DNA of 64,000 bases. Source: Gammaproteobacteria bacterium (GTDB taxonomy: Bacteria; Pseudomonadota; Gammaproteobacteria; Steroidobacterales; Steroidobacteraceae). This document shows, piece after piece, positions 25,492-34,272 of this stretch (positions within the stretch are counted from its first letter, which is position 1; every line of letters begins with the position of its first letter). The notes under the pieces are model-generated. The model ran no database searches. It was not told the DNA's origin and saw only the letters and a list, made by a program, of their open reading frames with translations. The translations under genes were made by a program, and so were the position numbers. The stretch is from positions 1 to 64,000 of the forward strand of contig CANGOP010000009.1 of NCBI GenBank assembly GCA_947455595.1. The letters run 5' to 3'.

Positions 25492-25842
25492 TCACATCGT
25501 GTGCGTGGCCTTATCCCCACCCAACGCACCAGCCAAGTACGACTCAATGCGCTTTTGGGTATTGCCGCGGTCTTGATCCGAGAACTGCACCCCAATCCCG
25601 GCCACCCGTCGACCGGCAACACCCTTCGGGGTCACCCAGATCACCTTCCCCGCCACCGGCAGCTTCTCATCCTCACCCATGAGGCTTAGGAGCATGAAGA
25701 CGTCATCGCCCAAGCGATACGGGCTGTTGGTCGGGATGAAAAGGCCACCGTTCTTCACAAAGGGCATGTAGGCCAAGTACAGCGCCGATTTGTCCTTGAT
25801 GGTGAGGTTCAAGAGGCCAGGTTTTCCCAGATTGGTCGACAT
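25492..25842 (-). CDS. pilZ: PilZ domain protein (type IV pilus assembly protein PilZ)
   Basis: A 116-residue PilZ protein at the end of the fab-holB operon, its standard place in Xanthomonads and Pseudomonads. The sequence (ALYLAYMPFVKNGGLFIPTN, LGDDVFMLLSLMG, KVIWVTPKG, GIGVQFSDQD) matches the PilZ orthologue that lacks the RxxxR c-di-GMP motif and instead works with FimX and PilB in pilus extension. ATG 25842 gives the standard start (MSTNLGKPGLLNL) with AGAGGA upstream; the frame is open farther. The gap to holB is 10 bp. Confidence 0.9.
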   Translation of the reverse strand: MSTNLGKPGLLNLTIKDKSALYLAYMPFVKNGGLFIPTNSPYRLGDDVFMLLSLMGEDEKLPVAGKVIWVTPKGVAGRRVAGIGVQFSDQDRGNTQKRIESYLAGALGGDKATHTM

Positions 25843-25852
25843 CGGATCCTCT

Positions 25853-26869
25853 TTAAGCGCGGCGCGAGGCCTGGCGCAGTGCATCCATTTCACGGGCAAT
25901 CGAGACGAACACCTGTTCGAAGAGTAGCGCGACGGCCGCGTTGGAACTTAAGAGACTACGCGCCCGACGCACCTCGTCGAGCAATCCGTATAAACGCTGA
26001 ATGTGACGACGCCGCACCTCGGGCGAGACCGTGGGCTGACCGGGCGCGCTCGGCGCCGGTGAGGTCAGGCCATAACGAATCCGCTCGCTGATCCAAAACT
26101 CAAGGCACCGGAAGCGCTCGGCCGGAAAGTGTTTCTGGCAGCGTTCAGCCATGGCCGGGATATCCGCATCCGGACGACTCAGCATCTGCGGGACTTCCGC
26201 CATCTCCGACTCCACCTGCGGAACGGCCGAGAGCGCCAACGCCGCCAAGGGGGCACCCGCACTCAGCTTCAGGGGCAACGTCCAGTCTTCAGCCTTGCCG
26301 TGGGCGTCAAGCCAGGTGCGGGCGACCGCCTCATCCGGGGCCTGCAGTTTGACGCGCTGGCAGCGGCTCGCGATGGTCGCTGGCAGTCGCTCAGGACGCA
26401 CCGCGACCAAGATCAGCAGCGCGCTGCCCGAAGGCTCCTCTAACGTTTTCAGTAGCGCGTTGGCGCCATTCACATTGAGCGCATCGGCCGGTTGCACGAC
26501 GGCGACCTTGCGCCGTCCCCGATAGCTCGACAGCGCCAGCGCCCCGATCATGTCGCGGATGTCATCGATGGCAATCTGCTTCTTGCCCTCTTCCACGCCG
26601 ACCCGCAAAAGGTCTGGATGATTGCCAGCCTGATAGAACTGGCAGGACGGGCACTGCCCGCAGGCATCCACACTCGGCGCATCGCACAGCGCGTAGCGCG
26701 CGATCCATTCGGCTAAAGCAGCCTTACCTAGGCCCGGGATGCCCTGCAGCAGCAACGCCTGCGGCAAGCGGTCAGCGGCGCAGGCGCCAGCAATCGCCTC
26801 ACGCGCGCGCGCAAGCCACGGTGCCGACGCGGCAAGGTCAATGGGGTTGGGTAGGTTCGCGTCGCTCAT
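25853..26869 (-). CDS. holB: DNA polymerase III subunit delta'
   Basis: A 338-residue clamp-loader subunit. Features in order: Walker-A-like QGIPGLGKAAL, the zinc module CGQCPSCQFYQAGNHPDLLR, RDMIGALALSSYRGRRKVAV, NALLKTLEEPSGSALLILV (the SRC/LLKxLEEP region) and SRCQRVKL. The protein couples the beta clamp loader to the replisome in the cytoplasm. The start overlaps the tmk stop by ATGA (26866-26869), typical for this operon. Confidence 0.95.
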   Translation of the reverse strand: MSDANLPNPIDLAASAPWLARAREAIAGACAADRLPQALLLQGIPGLGKAALAEWIARYALCDAPSVDACGQCPSCQFYQAGNHPDLLRVGVEEGKKQIAIDDIRDMIGALALSSYRGRRKVAVVQPADALNVNGANALLKTLEEPSGSALLILVAVRPERLPATIASRCQRVKLQAPDEAVARTWLDAHGKAEDWTLPLKLSAGAPLAALALSAVPQVESEMAEVPQMLSRPDADIPAMAERCQKHFPAERFRCLEFWISERIRYGLTSPAPSAPGQPTVSPEVRRRHIQRLYGLLDEVRRARSLLSSNAAVALLFEQVFVSIAREMDALRQASRRA

Positions 26870-27492
26870 CGTCCGAGTATGGGCCGAATGAGGGTCTGAA
26901 TGCGCGCGGCAACCGCTTCACGCGATCCGGTCGCATCCACCACCTGAATGCGGCCGGGTTCTGCCGCCGCCCGCGCGCGGTATCGATCCCGCACCCGCTC
27001 GAAAAATGCGAGGGTCTCGCTCTCAATACGATCCGTCTTGCCGGTGCGTGCCTTCGCCCGCTCCAACGACGGCCCGACCGGCGCGTCCAGCAAAATGGTG
27101 AGCGCCGGCCACAAGCCGCGCTGGGCGAGTTCCACCAGCGGATCGATCAAGCGATCCGCAATGCCGCGGCCGCCACCCTGGTAGGCGTAGGTGGCGTCCG
27201 TATAGCGATCACACAGCACGATCGCGCCGCGCTCCAGCGCTGGACGAATCAGGTTCTCGGTATGCACGGCGCGAGCGGCAAACATCAGCATCAGTTCCGC
27301 CGCATCCGGCATGGGTTCTGAGCGGTTGTGCAGCACCAGCGCACGCATCTGTTCCGCGAGCGGCGTGCCGCCGGGCTCGCGCGTGACGACCACGTCAAAA
27401 CCGTCGCTCACGAGGCGATCTTCCAACAGGCCCAACTGCGTGGACTTACCCACGCCCTCAACGCCTTCAAAGGTGATGAAACAACCGCTCAT
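26866..27492 (-). CDS. tmk: Thymidylate kinase
   Basis: A 208-residue dTMP kinase that makes dTDP for DNA synthesis. The P-loop GVEGVGKSTQ is near residues 10-19, REPGGTPLAEQ is the substrate-binding DR/REPGGT motif, and DRYTDATYAYQGGGRG plus LIDAPVG-type segments (ILLDAPVGPSLERAKARTGK) complete the family set. Overlaps both mltG (27489) and holB (26869) by four nucleotides, so it is translated from the same mRNA. Confidence 0.96.
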   Translation of the reverse strand: MSGCFITFEGVEGVGKSTQLGLLEDRLVSDGFDVVVTREPGGTPLAEQMRALVLHNRSEPMPDAAELMLMFAARAVHTENLIRPALERGAIVLCDRYTDATYAYQGGGRGIADRLIDPLVELAQRGLWPALTILLDAPVGPSLERAKARTGKTDRIESETLAFFERVRDRYRARAAAEPGRIQVVDATGSREAVAARIQTLIRPILGR

Positions 27493-28532
27493 GGACCCTG
27501 ATCCTTCCGCCGCCGCTGGCTCGCCACATAACTCGCCACCGCTGCATTATGCGCCGCCAAGGTCGGTGAGAACGTATGCCGCCCGTCGCCTTTACCGGAT
27601 GCCACGAAATACAGATCCCCCGTCGGCGCCGGATGCAGCGCCGCCTCGATGGCCGCCCGCCCGGGCACTGCGATCGGCGTCGGCGGCAGACCGTCCCGGG
27701 TGTAGGTGTTCCAAGGCGTGTCGGTCTGCAGATCTTTCTTGTGCAGCACACCGCTATAGCGCTCGCCGAGCCCATAGATGACGGTGGGATCGGTTTGCAG
27801 GCGCATACCTTTGCGCAAGCGATTCACAAAGACACCGGCAATGCGGGGCCGTTCATCGGGGTTGCCGGTTTCTTTTTCGATGATCGAGGCCAGCGTCAGC
27901 GCTTCATACGGCGAGGTGTACGGCAGTTGCGGATCGCGTCCTGCCCAGGCCGTCGCCAGTTCTCGGGTCAGACGCCCGTGCGCCCATTTCAAGACATCCA
28001 GATCCGTCGTGCCTTTGGGCACGAGATACGTATCGGCAAACAACTGGCCCTCGAGGCTGCGTTGCGCCAGACCCAAACTCGTCTGGATCGCAGGGTCACT
28101 CGCAGACGTCACGCGCGGCCGGATGAAGGGCAGTGCGTGCAGCGTCGCGAGCACCTCCCGCACCGTCCAACCCTCGACCAGCGTCACGGGATGCAGTACC
28201 ACCTTGCCGGACACCACTAAGGCTAAGATCTCGCGCGGCGTCGCCTGAGCCTTGATCTCGTATTCGCCGGTGCGCAGATGTCCTGCCTGCCCGCGCAAGC
28301 GCGCCTGCCAGGCCCATAGCGTTGGATGGTCGAGTACCCCCAGAGCACTCAGGCGCTCGGATAGCGCGCCGACCCGTTCGCCCGAGGCCACTTCGATGAC
28401 CACGGGCGCCGTGAGACCCGCCAAGGGCTCATCCCACCACTGAAGCGCGCGATAACCGATGCCGCCCACGATCGCGACCACGACCGCCAGCACCAGCAGC
28501 AACCGACCGCGTCGCACCCTCACTCTGCCCAT
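27489..28532 (-). CDS. mltG: Endolytic murein transglycosylase MltG
   Basis: A 347-residue inner-membrane lytic transglycosylase that cuts nascent glycan strands. It has one N-terminal membrane segment (LLLVLAVVVAIVGGIGY), a LysM-like region, and the YceG catalytic part with LASIIEKETGNPDERPRIAG (catalytic Glu) and FVNRLRKGMRLQTDPTVIYG. ATG 28532 lies within the last codons of pabC (13-bp overlap); the upstream extension of the frame only shadows pabC. Standard neighbour order with tmk. Confidence 0.95.
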   Translation of the reverse strand: MGRVRVRRGRLLLVLAVVVAIVGGIGYRALQWWDEPLAGLTAPVVIEVASGERVGALSERLSALGVLDHPTLWAWQARLRGQAGHLRTGEYEIKAQATPREILALVVSGKVVLHPVTLVEGWTVREVLATLHALPFIRPRVTSASDPAIQTSLGLAQRSLEGQLFADTYLVPKGTTDLDVLKWAHGRLTRELATAWAGRDPQLPYTSPYEALTLASIIEKETGNPDERPRIAGVFVNRLRKGMRLQTDPTVIYGLGERYSGVLHKKDLQTDTPWNTYTRDGLPPTPIAVPGRAAIEAALHPAPTGDLYFVASGKGDGRHTFSPTLAAHNAAVASYVASQRRRKDQGP

Positions 28533-29332
28533 TGCGCGATCTCCGTCTGCAACCGCCTCGCCCACGGTCCGATCGGCAGCGGCCGTCCATCCAATTCGAT
28601 CACCGGCCACACGCCGAGCAACGCATTGGTGAGAAACAGTTCACTGGCCACCGCAACCTCCGCCAGCGCCACATCGCGCACGACAACCGGTGTCCCGCGC
28701 CGCGCCAAATGGTCCACAACCGCGCCCCGCATAACGCCCTCGATCCCGCAGTGCTCAACGGCTGGCGTGACAACCACGCCCTCGATCACGAGGAAGACAT
28801 TGGTCATCGCACCACTGATCACGCGACCCGCCGTATCCGCAACGAGCCCTTCATCGACACCCTGTTGCGCCACGTCATCGCGCAGCAAAACTTGCTCGAG
28901 ACGATTGAGATGTTTCAAGCCAGCGAGTCTTGGTGAGGCGGCGATGGGCGTCGACAGGCACACGATCCGCGCGCCGTCGATTCCGGGACGAATCGCCGCG
29001 CGTCGTGGCGCCGAGGTCACCACATACACGCGGGATCGTGAGTGACGGGGCATGGCATACCCCACCCCGCCCTCGCCGCGCGTCACGATGACCTTGATCA
29101 CACCCGTGTCGGGGGTCGCAGCGGCCACTTGAATCTGCTCGCGCAGCGCATCGAGATCGGGCGTGTGTAGCCGCAGTCGCTCGCAACCGCGCGATAAACG
29201 ATGAAGATGCCGATCGAGCAGTCGTACGCGACCGGAGACGACGGCCATCGTCTCGAAGAGGCCGTCGCCAAATTCGAGCCCCCGATCCAGAGGCTCGGCA
29301 GCGGCCACCGGGTGGCCATCGATCCAGAGCAT
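28520..29332 (-). CDS. pabC: Aminodeoxychorismate lyase
   Basis: A 270-residue PLP-dependent lyase of the fold-type IV aminotransferase family that releases p-aminobenzoate from 4-amino-4-deoxychorismate in folate synthesis. Recognisable segments: DRGLEFGDGLFETMAV, GVIKVIVTRGEGGVGY, LAGLKHLNRLEQVLLRDD (Lys of the Schiff base in GLKHLNR) and GAMTNVFLV. Its ATG shares one base with the pabB stop, so the two folate genes are coupled. Confidence 0.93.
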   Translation of the reverse strand: MLWIDGHPVAAAEPLDRGLEFGDGLFETMAVVSGRVRLLDRHLHRLSRGCERLRLHTPDLDALREQIQVAAATPDTGVIKVIVTRGEGGVGYAMPRHSRSRVYVVTSAPRRAAIRPGIDGARIVCLSTPIAASPRLAGLKHLNRLEQVLLRDDVAQQGVDEGLVADTAGRVISGAMTNVFLVIEGVVVTPAVEHCGIEGVMRGAVVDHLARRGTPVVVRDVALAEVAVASELFLTNALLGVWPVIELDGRPLPIGPWARRLQTEIAQWAE

Positions 29333-30708
29333 CAGGCCTCCTCGGCTCCGAGCGCCCGCAACAGACCGCGCGCCTTGGCACGGGTTTCCTCCAGCTCTCG
29401 CTGAGGATCGGAGTCTGCCACGATGCCGGCGCCGGCGAGTATTGACAATTCACGACCGGTGGCAGACTCGGTGACCATCGCCGTGCGAATCAGAATATTG
29501 AGGTCCATGCGGCCATCACAACCGAGGTAACCGAGGGAACCGGTGTAGGCGCCGCGCGGGCGACCTTCCAAGGCGGCAATGATCTCCATGCAGCGCACCT
29601 TGGGGCAGCCGGTGATGGTGCCGCCGGGAAACAGCGCGCGCACGATGTCGCCCGGCGTGGCATCGGGGCGCACCTGACCCACCACATTCGAGACGATGTG
29701 GTGCACGTGTGCGTAACTCTCCACCACCATGTACTCATCGACGCGCACGGTGCCGCCCACCGACACACGCCCCAAATCATTGCGCTCGAGATCGACCAGC
29801 ATCACATGCTCAGCGCGTTCTTTGACGTTTTCGATGAGTTCGCGAATCACCGTCGCGTCATCGCCGCGGCGCGCGCGCGTCCCCGCGATGGGGCGGCTCT
29901 CGATGCGACCGGAACGCACCGCCACCAGACGCTCCGGCGAGGTCGACAACACCGAGGTCCCAGGCAAAGTCGCCAAGGCGGCGAAGGGGCCTGGATTGGA
30001 ACGCCGCAAGTGGCTGTACAGGCGCTCGGCCGTCACCGACTCCGGCAGCGCCACGCGCCATTCGCGTGCGAGGTTCGCCTGATACACGTCGCCGGCCGCG
30101 ATGTGCTCGCGCGCCTGACGCACCGCCTCGCGGTAATGCTCTGGATCATCCTCGGTGATCGTCAGCGGCGGCAGTGGGGCGACCACCGCGCCTTCAACAG
30201 CCGATGTGAGGAGGCTCGCGAGCCAATCGGCATCGGACTCAGCGCCCGCCTCATGCACGATCGAGAGCTGCTGCGCCGCGTGATCCCAGATCGCGGCGGT
30301 GCGCACCCGGCGCGCGTAGGCTCGCGGCGCTTCACCCACAGGCAGGCGGAGTTTCGGCTCCACTTCGCCGGCGAACTCATAACCAAAGTAGAGGAACCAT
30401 CCGCCGGCAAAGGGGAGACCCTCGCCGGTCTGCGGACAGCGTTCGCGGCCATACCAGGCATCGAGGGCGCTTAAGAAACGCGCGTGATCGGCAGCACCCA
30501 CGCCGCTCAAGTGGCCCGCACCGTCCAAGAGCAGCGCCTCTTCAGAGGCCAGCATGAGGATGTCGTAGCGCCCGATGGCTGTGCCAAAGCTCGCGCTCTC
30601 GAGCAAAAACGGGAGCTTCGCGCGGTGCTCCGCGTGGGCTTTGAGGAAGTCGGGGCGTCCGCCGGGCAGATCCCGGCGCACGACCGTCGCTGAATGGCCG
30701 TGGGTCAC
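29332..30708 (-). CDS. pabB: Aminodeoxychorismate synthase component I
   Basis: A 458-residue chorismate-using enzyme that forms 4-amino-4-deoxychorismate with the glutamine amidotransferase PabA (not in the window). The chorismate-binding domain is clear: PIAGTRARRGD, ELIENVKERAEHVMLVDLER, NDLGRV, ALFPGGTITGCPKVRCMEII and GAYTGSLGY; the PIAGTRxRG form favours PabB, but TrpE similarity makes the distinction mostly contextual (pabC adjacent). I start at GTG 30708, seven nucleotides past the fabF stop; the frame stays open to 30960 only as a shadow of fabF. Confidence 0.9.
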   Translation of the reverse strand: MTHGHSATVVRRDLPGGRPDFLKAHAEHRAKLPFLLESASFGTAIGRYDILMLASEEALLLDGAGHLSGVGAADHARFLSALDAWYGRERCPQTGEGLPFAGGWFLYFGYEFAGEVEPKLRLPVGEAPRAYARRVRTAAIWDHAAQQLSIVHEAGAESDADWLASLLTSAVEGAVVAPLPPLTITEDDPEHYREAVRQAREHIAAGDVYQANLAREWRVALPESVTAERLYSHLRRSNPGPFAALATLPGTSVLSTSPERLVAVRSGRIESRPIAGTRARRGDDATVIRELIENVKERAEHVMLVDLERNDLGRVSVGGTVRVDEYMVVESYAHVHHIVSNVVGQVRPDATPGDIVRALFPGGTITGCPKVRCMEIIAALEGRPRGAYTGSLGYLGCDGRMDLNILIRTAMVTESATGRELSILAGAGIVADSDPQRELEETRAKARGLLRALGAEEA

Positions 30709-30715
30709 GGCGCGA

Positions 30716-31960
30716 TTACTGCAGGCGACGGAATACCAAACTGCCGTTCGTGCCGCCAAAGCCGAAGGAGTTCGAGAGCGCCACATCGATCGACATCGGG
30801 CGGGCGATATTCGGCACGTAGTCGAGATCGCACCGCGGATCCGGGTTGTCGAGGTTAATGGTCGGCGGCGCAACCTGGTCGCGGATCGCCAAGATCGCAA
30901 AAATCGCTTCCACCGCACCGGCGGCACCCAGCAGGTGCCCCGTGATCGACTTGGTGGCACTGATCGCCACGTGGTAAGCGGCGTCTCCGAGCGCGCGCTT
31001 CAGCGCCGTCGTTTCACCCACGTCGCCAAGCGGTGTCGAGGTCGCGTGGGCATTGATGTGCTGCAGTTCGGACGGGTTCACGCCCGCGTCTTTCAGCGCT
31101 GCGATCATCGAGCGCCGTGCGCCATCGCCGTCCTCGGGTGGCGCCGTGATGTGGTGGGCATCGCCACTCATGCCAAAGCCGACGAACTCGGCGTAGATAC
31201 GCGCGCCGCGCGCCTTGGCATGCTCGTACTCTTCGAGGACGATCGCGCCGGCACCGTCGGCCATCACAAAGCCGTCGCGGTCGCGGTCGAAGGGACGACT
31301 CGCCTTGGTCGGCTCGTCGTTACGCTCCGAGAGCGCCTTGGCCTGACAGAAGCCCGCCACGCCGAGCGGGTTGATGGCCATCTCGGCGCCACCGGCAATC
31401 ATCACGTCGGCATCGCCGTACTGAATGGTGCGCGCCGCGATGCCGATGCTGTGGGTCGAGGTCGTGCAGGCAGTGACCATCGCCAAGTTCGGGCCCTTGA
31501 GGCCGTAGGCGATCGAGACGTGACCGGAAATCATGTTGATGATGCTGGCCGGGATAAAGAACGGGGACACCTTGCGAGGGCCCTGCGCTTCGGTCAGCTT
31601 GAAATGCGTCTGCTGAATGGTGTCGAGACCGCCGATACCCGCGCCCATGGCCACGCCAATGCGCTCAGCGTTCGCCTCCGTCACTTCAAGGCCGGAGTCC
31701 TTGAACGCCTGCGAGGACGCGGCAAAGCCGAACTGAATGAAATGATCCATCCGGCGGGCTTCCTTCGCCGGGAGGTAATCCTCGACCGCGAAGCCGCGCA
31801 CTTCACCGGCAAACCGGGTCGGATACGCCGAGACGTCAAAACCCGTGATGGGCCCGATGAACGAACGGCCGTTGAGGACATTGTCCCACGCCTCCGTGAT
31901 CTGACTGCCAACCGGCGAGACAATGCCGAGACCGGTGACAACAACACGACGCTTGGACAA
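30716..31960 (-). CDS. fabF: 3-oxoacyl-[acyl-carrier-protein] synthase II
   Basis: A 414-residue KAS II that elongates acyl-ACP with malonyl-ACP. The active-site Cys165 is in VTACTTSTHS, the His ligands in NAHATSTPLGD and SITGHLLGAAG, and GFGGTNGSLVF closes the protein. The only good start is TTG 31960 (TTG-TCC-AAG-CGT), five nucleotides after GGGAGG; such a start lowers translation relative to the abundant acpP. It is separated from acpP by 98 bp holding a hairpin with a U-rich tail. Confidence 0.96.
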   Translation of the reverse strand: MSKRRVVVTGLGIVSPVGSQITEAWDNVLNGRSFIGPITGFDVSAYPTRFAGEVRGFAVEDYLPAKEARRMDHFIQFGFAASSQAFKDSGLEVTEANAERIGVAMGAGIGGLDTIQQTHFKLTEAQGPRKVSPFFIPASIINMISGHVSIAYGLKGPNLAMVTACTTSTHSIGIAARTIQYGDADVMIAGGAEMAINPLGVAGFCQAKALSERNDEPTKASRPFDRDRDGFVMADGAGAIVLEEYEHAKARGARIYAEFVGFGMSGDAHHITAPPEDGDGARRSMIAALKDAGVNPSELQHINAHATSTPLGDVGETTALKRALGDAAYHVAISATKSITGHLLGAAGAVEAIFAILAIRDQVAPPTINLDNPDPRCDLDYVPNIARPMSIDVALSNSFGFGGTNGSLVFRRLQ

Positions 31961-32008
31961 GGCAGCCTCCCGATCCGGGATCCGGACGTACTGGGTATCA
32001 GCAAAGAA

Positions 32009-32042
32009 TAAACAAACGCGCCCGGCCCTCGGGGGCCGGGTC
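32009..32042 (-). terminator. Partial intrinsic terminator between acpP and fabF
   Basis: On the minus strand CCCGGCCC, a four-base loop and GGGCCGGG (plus positions 32021-32040) are followed by CGCG and then a T-rich stretch, TTTGTTTATTCTTT. The position and partial T-run suggest that some transcripts stop after acpP, giving more acpP than fabF mRNA. An RNA-processing hairpin is an alternative. Confidence 0.55.
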
Positions 32043-32058
32043 GCGTCTGCGCCGGGAC

Positions 32059-32301
32059 TTAGGCCTTGGCCTGGTGCCCAGTGACGTAGTCGATCGCCTG
32101 CTGGACGGTGGTGATCTTCTCCGCGTCCTCGTCAGGAATTTCAGTCTCGAATTCCTCTTCGAGCGCCATCACGAGCTCGACCGTATCGAGCGAGTCGGCC
32201 CCGAGATCATCCACGAACGACGCGTCGTTGGTGACTTCCTCCGACTTCACCCCGAGCTGTTCGGCAACGATCTTCTTGACCCTCTCTTCCACGCTGCTCA
32301 T
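32059..32301 (-). CDS. acpP: Acyl carrier protein
   Basis: An 80-residue acidic ACP. The phosphopantetheine attachment Ser37 is in [21 protein letters not shown] 32301 ([19 protein letters not shown]) with AAAGGA upstream is the family start; the frame is open to 32331. It carries acyl chains between FabD, FabG and FabF, encoded around it. A promoter of its own upstream is likely, given the level needed. Confidence 0.97.
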   Translation of the reverse strand: MSSVEERVKKIVAEQLGVKSEEVTNDASFVDDLGADSLDTVELVMALEEEFETEIPDEDAEKITTVQQAIDYVTGHQAKA

Positions 32302-32385
32302 CGTTAGGTTTTCCTTTATGACGCAAAGCAAACTGAACCGCGGGCCGGTGGGATCCCCATCCCGAACCCTGCCGCGGACGGGCGC

Positions 32386-32430
32386 ATTTTAGGGCAATCC
32401 CGTCTTGCCCGCTACGGTCAATTTAGTCTT
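32386..32430 (-). promoter_or_regulatory. Possible acpP promoter in the fabG-acpP gap
   Basis: The 158-bp gap between the fabG stop and acpP is AT-rich near fabG. The minus strand has TTGACC (about 32415-32420) and TAAAAT (32386-32391). The spacing between these two is too long (24 bp) for a standard pair, so only the TAAAAT -10-like element is credible. Position and gene logic, not sequence quality, support an acpP promoter. Confidence 0.3.
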
Positions 32431-32459
32431 TTAATTCAAAAGGTTAAAAATTTATGCCT

Positions 32460-33218
32460 TCAGGGCATGTGCATGCCGCCGTTTACAGAGAGGGTTTCAC
32501 CGGTGATATAGCCCCCTGCCGGGGACGCCAGGAACACCACCGCCGCAGCGATATCCTCCACGCTGCCGAGGCGTGCCAAGGGGATTTGCACCGACAACGC
32601 GGAGCGCTGTTCGTCGCTGAGCGCGCGGGTCATATCGGTATCGATGAAGCCGGGCGCCACGACGTTGGCGGTGATGCCGCGCGAGGCCACCTCCCGGGCG
32701 AGCGAGCGCGTGAAGCCGATGATGCCGGCCTTGGCAGCGGCATAGTTAGCCTGACCGGCGTTGCCAATCTGCCCGACGATCGAGGCGATGCTGATGATGC
32801 GACCGGTCCGCGCCTTCATCATGCCGCGCAGAACGGCCTTGGACAGCCGGAACACCGAGGTGAGATTGGTGTTCAAGATCGCATCCCAATCCTCGGTCTT
32901 CATCCGCAACAGGAGCGTGTCCCGGGTGATGCCGGCGTTATTGACGAGGATGCCCACCGCCCCTTCGGCCGCCTCAATGTTCTTCAAGGCCGCCTCGACG
33001 CTGGCCTCGTCGGTCACATTGAGCACGAGACCGCGACCGCTCAGACCGGCCTCAGCAAGGCCCGTCGAGATGGCCGCCGCACCGGATTCCGTCGTTGCGG
33101 TCCCCACCACGGTCGCGCCTGAGGCGGCCAGTGCGTGCAGGATGGCCCGACCGATACCGCGCGAGGCACCCGTCACCAAGGCCACTTGGCCGTCGAGTCG
33201 AAACGAAGGTAATGACAT
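32460..33218 (-). CDS. fabG: 3-oxoacyl-[acyl-carrier-protein] reductase
   Basis: A 252-residue SDR that reduces 3-ketoacyl-ACP with NADPH. The Rossmann motif TGASRGIG is near residues 16-23, NNAG follows, and the catalytic triad is in SIASIVGQIGNAGQANYAAAK (Ser, Tyr-x-x-x-Lys). The C-terminus ITGETLSVNGGMHMP is typical of FabG. ATG 33218 follows the fabD stop by two nucleotides; the frame is open further upstream only as a fabD shadow. Confidence 0.96.
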   Translation of the reverse strand: MSLPSFRLDGQVALVTGASRGIGRAILHALAASGATVVGTATTESGAAAISTGLAEAGLSGRGLVLNVTDEASVEAALKNIEAAEGAVGILVNNAGITRDTLLLRMKTEDWDAILNTNLTSVFRLSKAVLRGMMKARTGRIISIASIVGQIGNAGQANYAAAKAGIIGFTRSLAREVASRGITANVVAPGFIDTDMTRALSDEQRSALSVQIPLARLGSVEDIAAAVVFLASPAGGYITGETLSVNGGMHMP

Positions 33219-33220
33219 GT

Positions 33221-34156
33221 TCAAACTCCCGTGCCCAGCACCGCCTGAAGGCTCGCCGGGTCTTCCATGCAGATCATCGAAATATCCTTGTTGCGCTCGA
33301 TGCGTCGGTTGAGCGACGTGAGCACCTTGCCCGGACCGCACTCGACGATCTGGGTCACGCCGGCGCCGATCATGTCGCGGACCGTGTCAGTCCAGCGCAC
33401 GGCACCGGCCAACTGCGCCACGACCTGGGCGCGAATCGCGGCTTCCGAGTCGTGTCGCTTAAGCCCCATGGCATAGACGGGGATCGACGGCACGCGCACC
33501 GGCACGGTCGCCAGATACTCGGCCAGACGATCAGCAGCGGGTTTTAACAGTGAGCTGTGCGCGGGCACGCTCACCGGCAGCAAGAGTGCGCGCTTGGCGC
33601 CGCGCGCCTTGGCCGCCTCGAGCGCCCGACCCACGGCTGCTGCCGACCCGGCGATGACCAACTGGCCCGGGGAGTTGTAGTTCACGGGCTCCACCACCTC
33701 GCCTTGCGCGGCGTCGGCACAGGCGGCTTCCACGTCGGCATCCTCCAGCCCCAGGATCGCCGCCATGGCGCCGGCCCCGGGCGGCACGGCTTCTTGCATC
33801 ACGCGACCGCGAAACTGCACCGCCGCAATGGCATCCCGGAAGACCAGCGCCCCGCTGGCCACCAGTGCGGTGAATTCACCCAAGCTGTGCCCGGCCATGA
33901 CGGCGGGCACGGGCTTGCCCTGCTCGTTCCAGACGCGCCAGACCGCCACACCCGCGGCCAGCATCGCCGGTTGGGTGCGCTCCGTCGCGTTGAGCGCCTC
34001 GTCGGGGCCTGACTGCACGAGCTGCCACAGGTCGTAGCCGAGCACCTCGGACGCTTCGGCGAAGGTCGCCTGCACCGTCGGGTACTCGGCCGCGAGCGCC
34101 GCCAACATACCCACCGACTGCGAGCCTTGGCCTGGGAATACCACCGCTAACGTCAT
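33221..34156 (-). CDS. fabD: Malonyl-CoA:ACP transacylase
   Basis: A 311-residue transacylase that loads malonate on ACP. FPGQGSQ at residues 7-13, the nucleophile Ser91 in MAGHSLGEFTALV, and the catalytic His in VPAHSSLL are all present. ATG 34156 has AGGA upstream. It is the first gene of the minus-strand operon, divergent from gspG with a 116-bp gap. In most gammaproteobacteria fabH and plsX precede fabD; here they do not. Confidence 0.96.
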   Translation of the reverse strand: MTLAVVFPGQGSQSVGMLAALAAEYPTVQATFAEASEVLGYDLWQLVQSGPDEALNATERTQPAMLAAGVAVWRVWNEQGKPVPAVMAGHSLGEFTALVASGALVFRDAIAAVQFRGRVMQEAVPPGAGAMAAILGLEDADVEAACADAAQGEVVEPVNYNSPGQLVIAGSAAAVGRALEAAKARGAKRALLLPVSVPAHSSLLKPAADRLAEYLATVPVRVPSIPVYAMGLKRHDSEAAIRAQVVAQLAGAVRWTDTVRDMIGAGVTQIVECGPGKVLTSLNRRIERNKDISMICMEDPASLQAVLGTGV

Positions 34157-34237
34157 CTCGGATCCTCGTCTGGAAAGGCCGTAGTATAACCGACACGGGC
34201 TTAGACCCGCCGTGTCACGGCGCTGACGTCTGGGCTT

Positions 34238-34245
34238 GCTATGAT
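34238..34245 (+). promoter_or_regulatory. Extended -10 promoter of the gsp operon
   Basis: TGCTATGAT (TG-n-TATGAT) ends at 34245, 27 bp before the gspG start at 34273, with GAAGGGAG as the ribosome-binding site in between. No good -35 box sits 17 bp upstream, which is common for extended -10 promoters. It lies in the divergent fabD-gspG gap. Confidence 0.5.
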
Positions 34246-34272
34246 CCGTCTAGGTTTTGAAGGGAGTCGCTC

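Noticed and set aside
30575-32011. 478-codon plus-strand frame opposite fabF
   Set aside because: Arg/His-rich translation with no recognisable domain, completely covered by fabF and its upstream signals.
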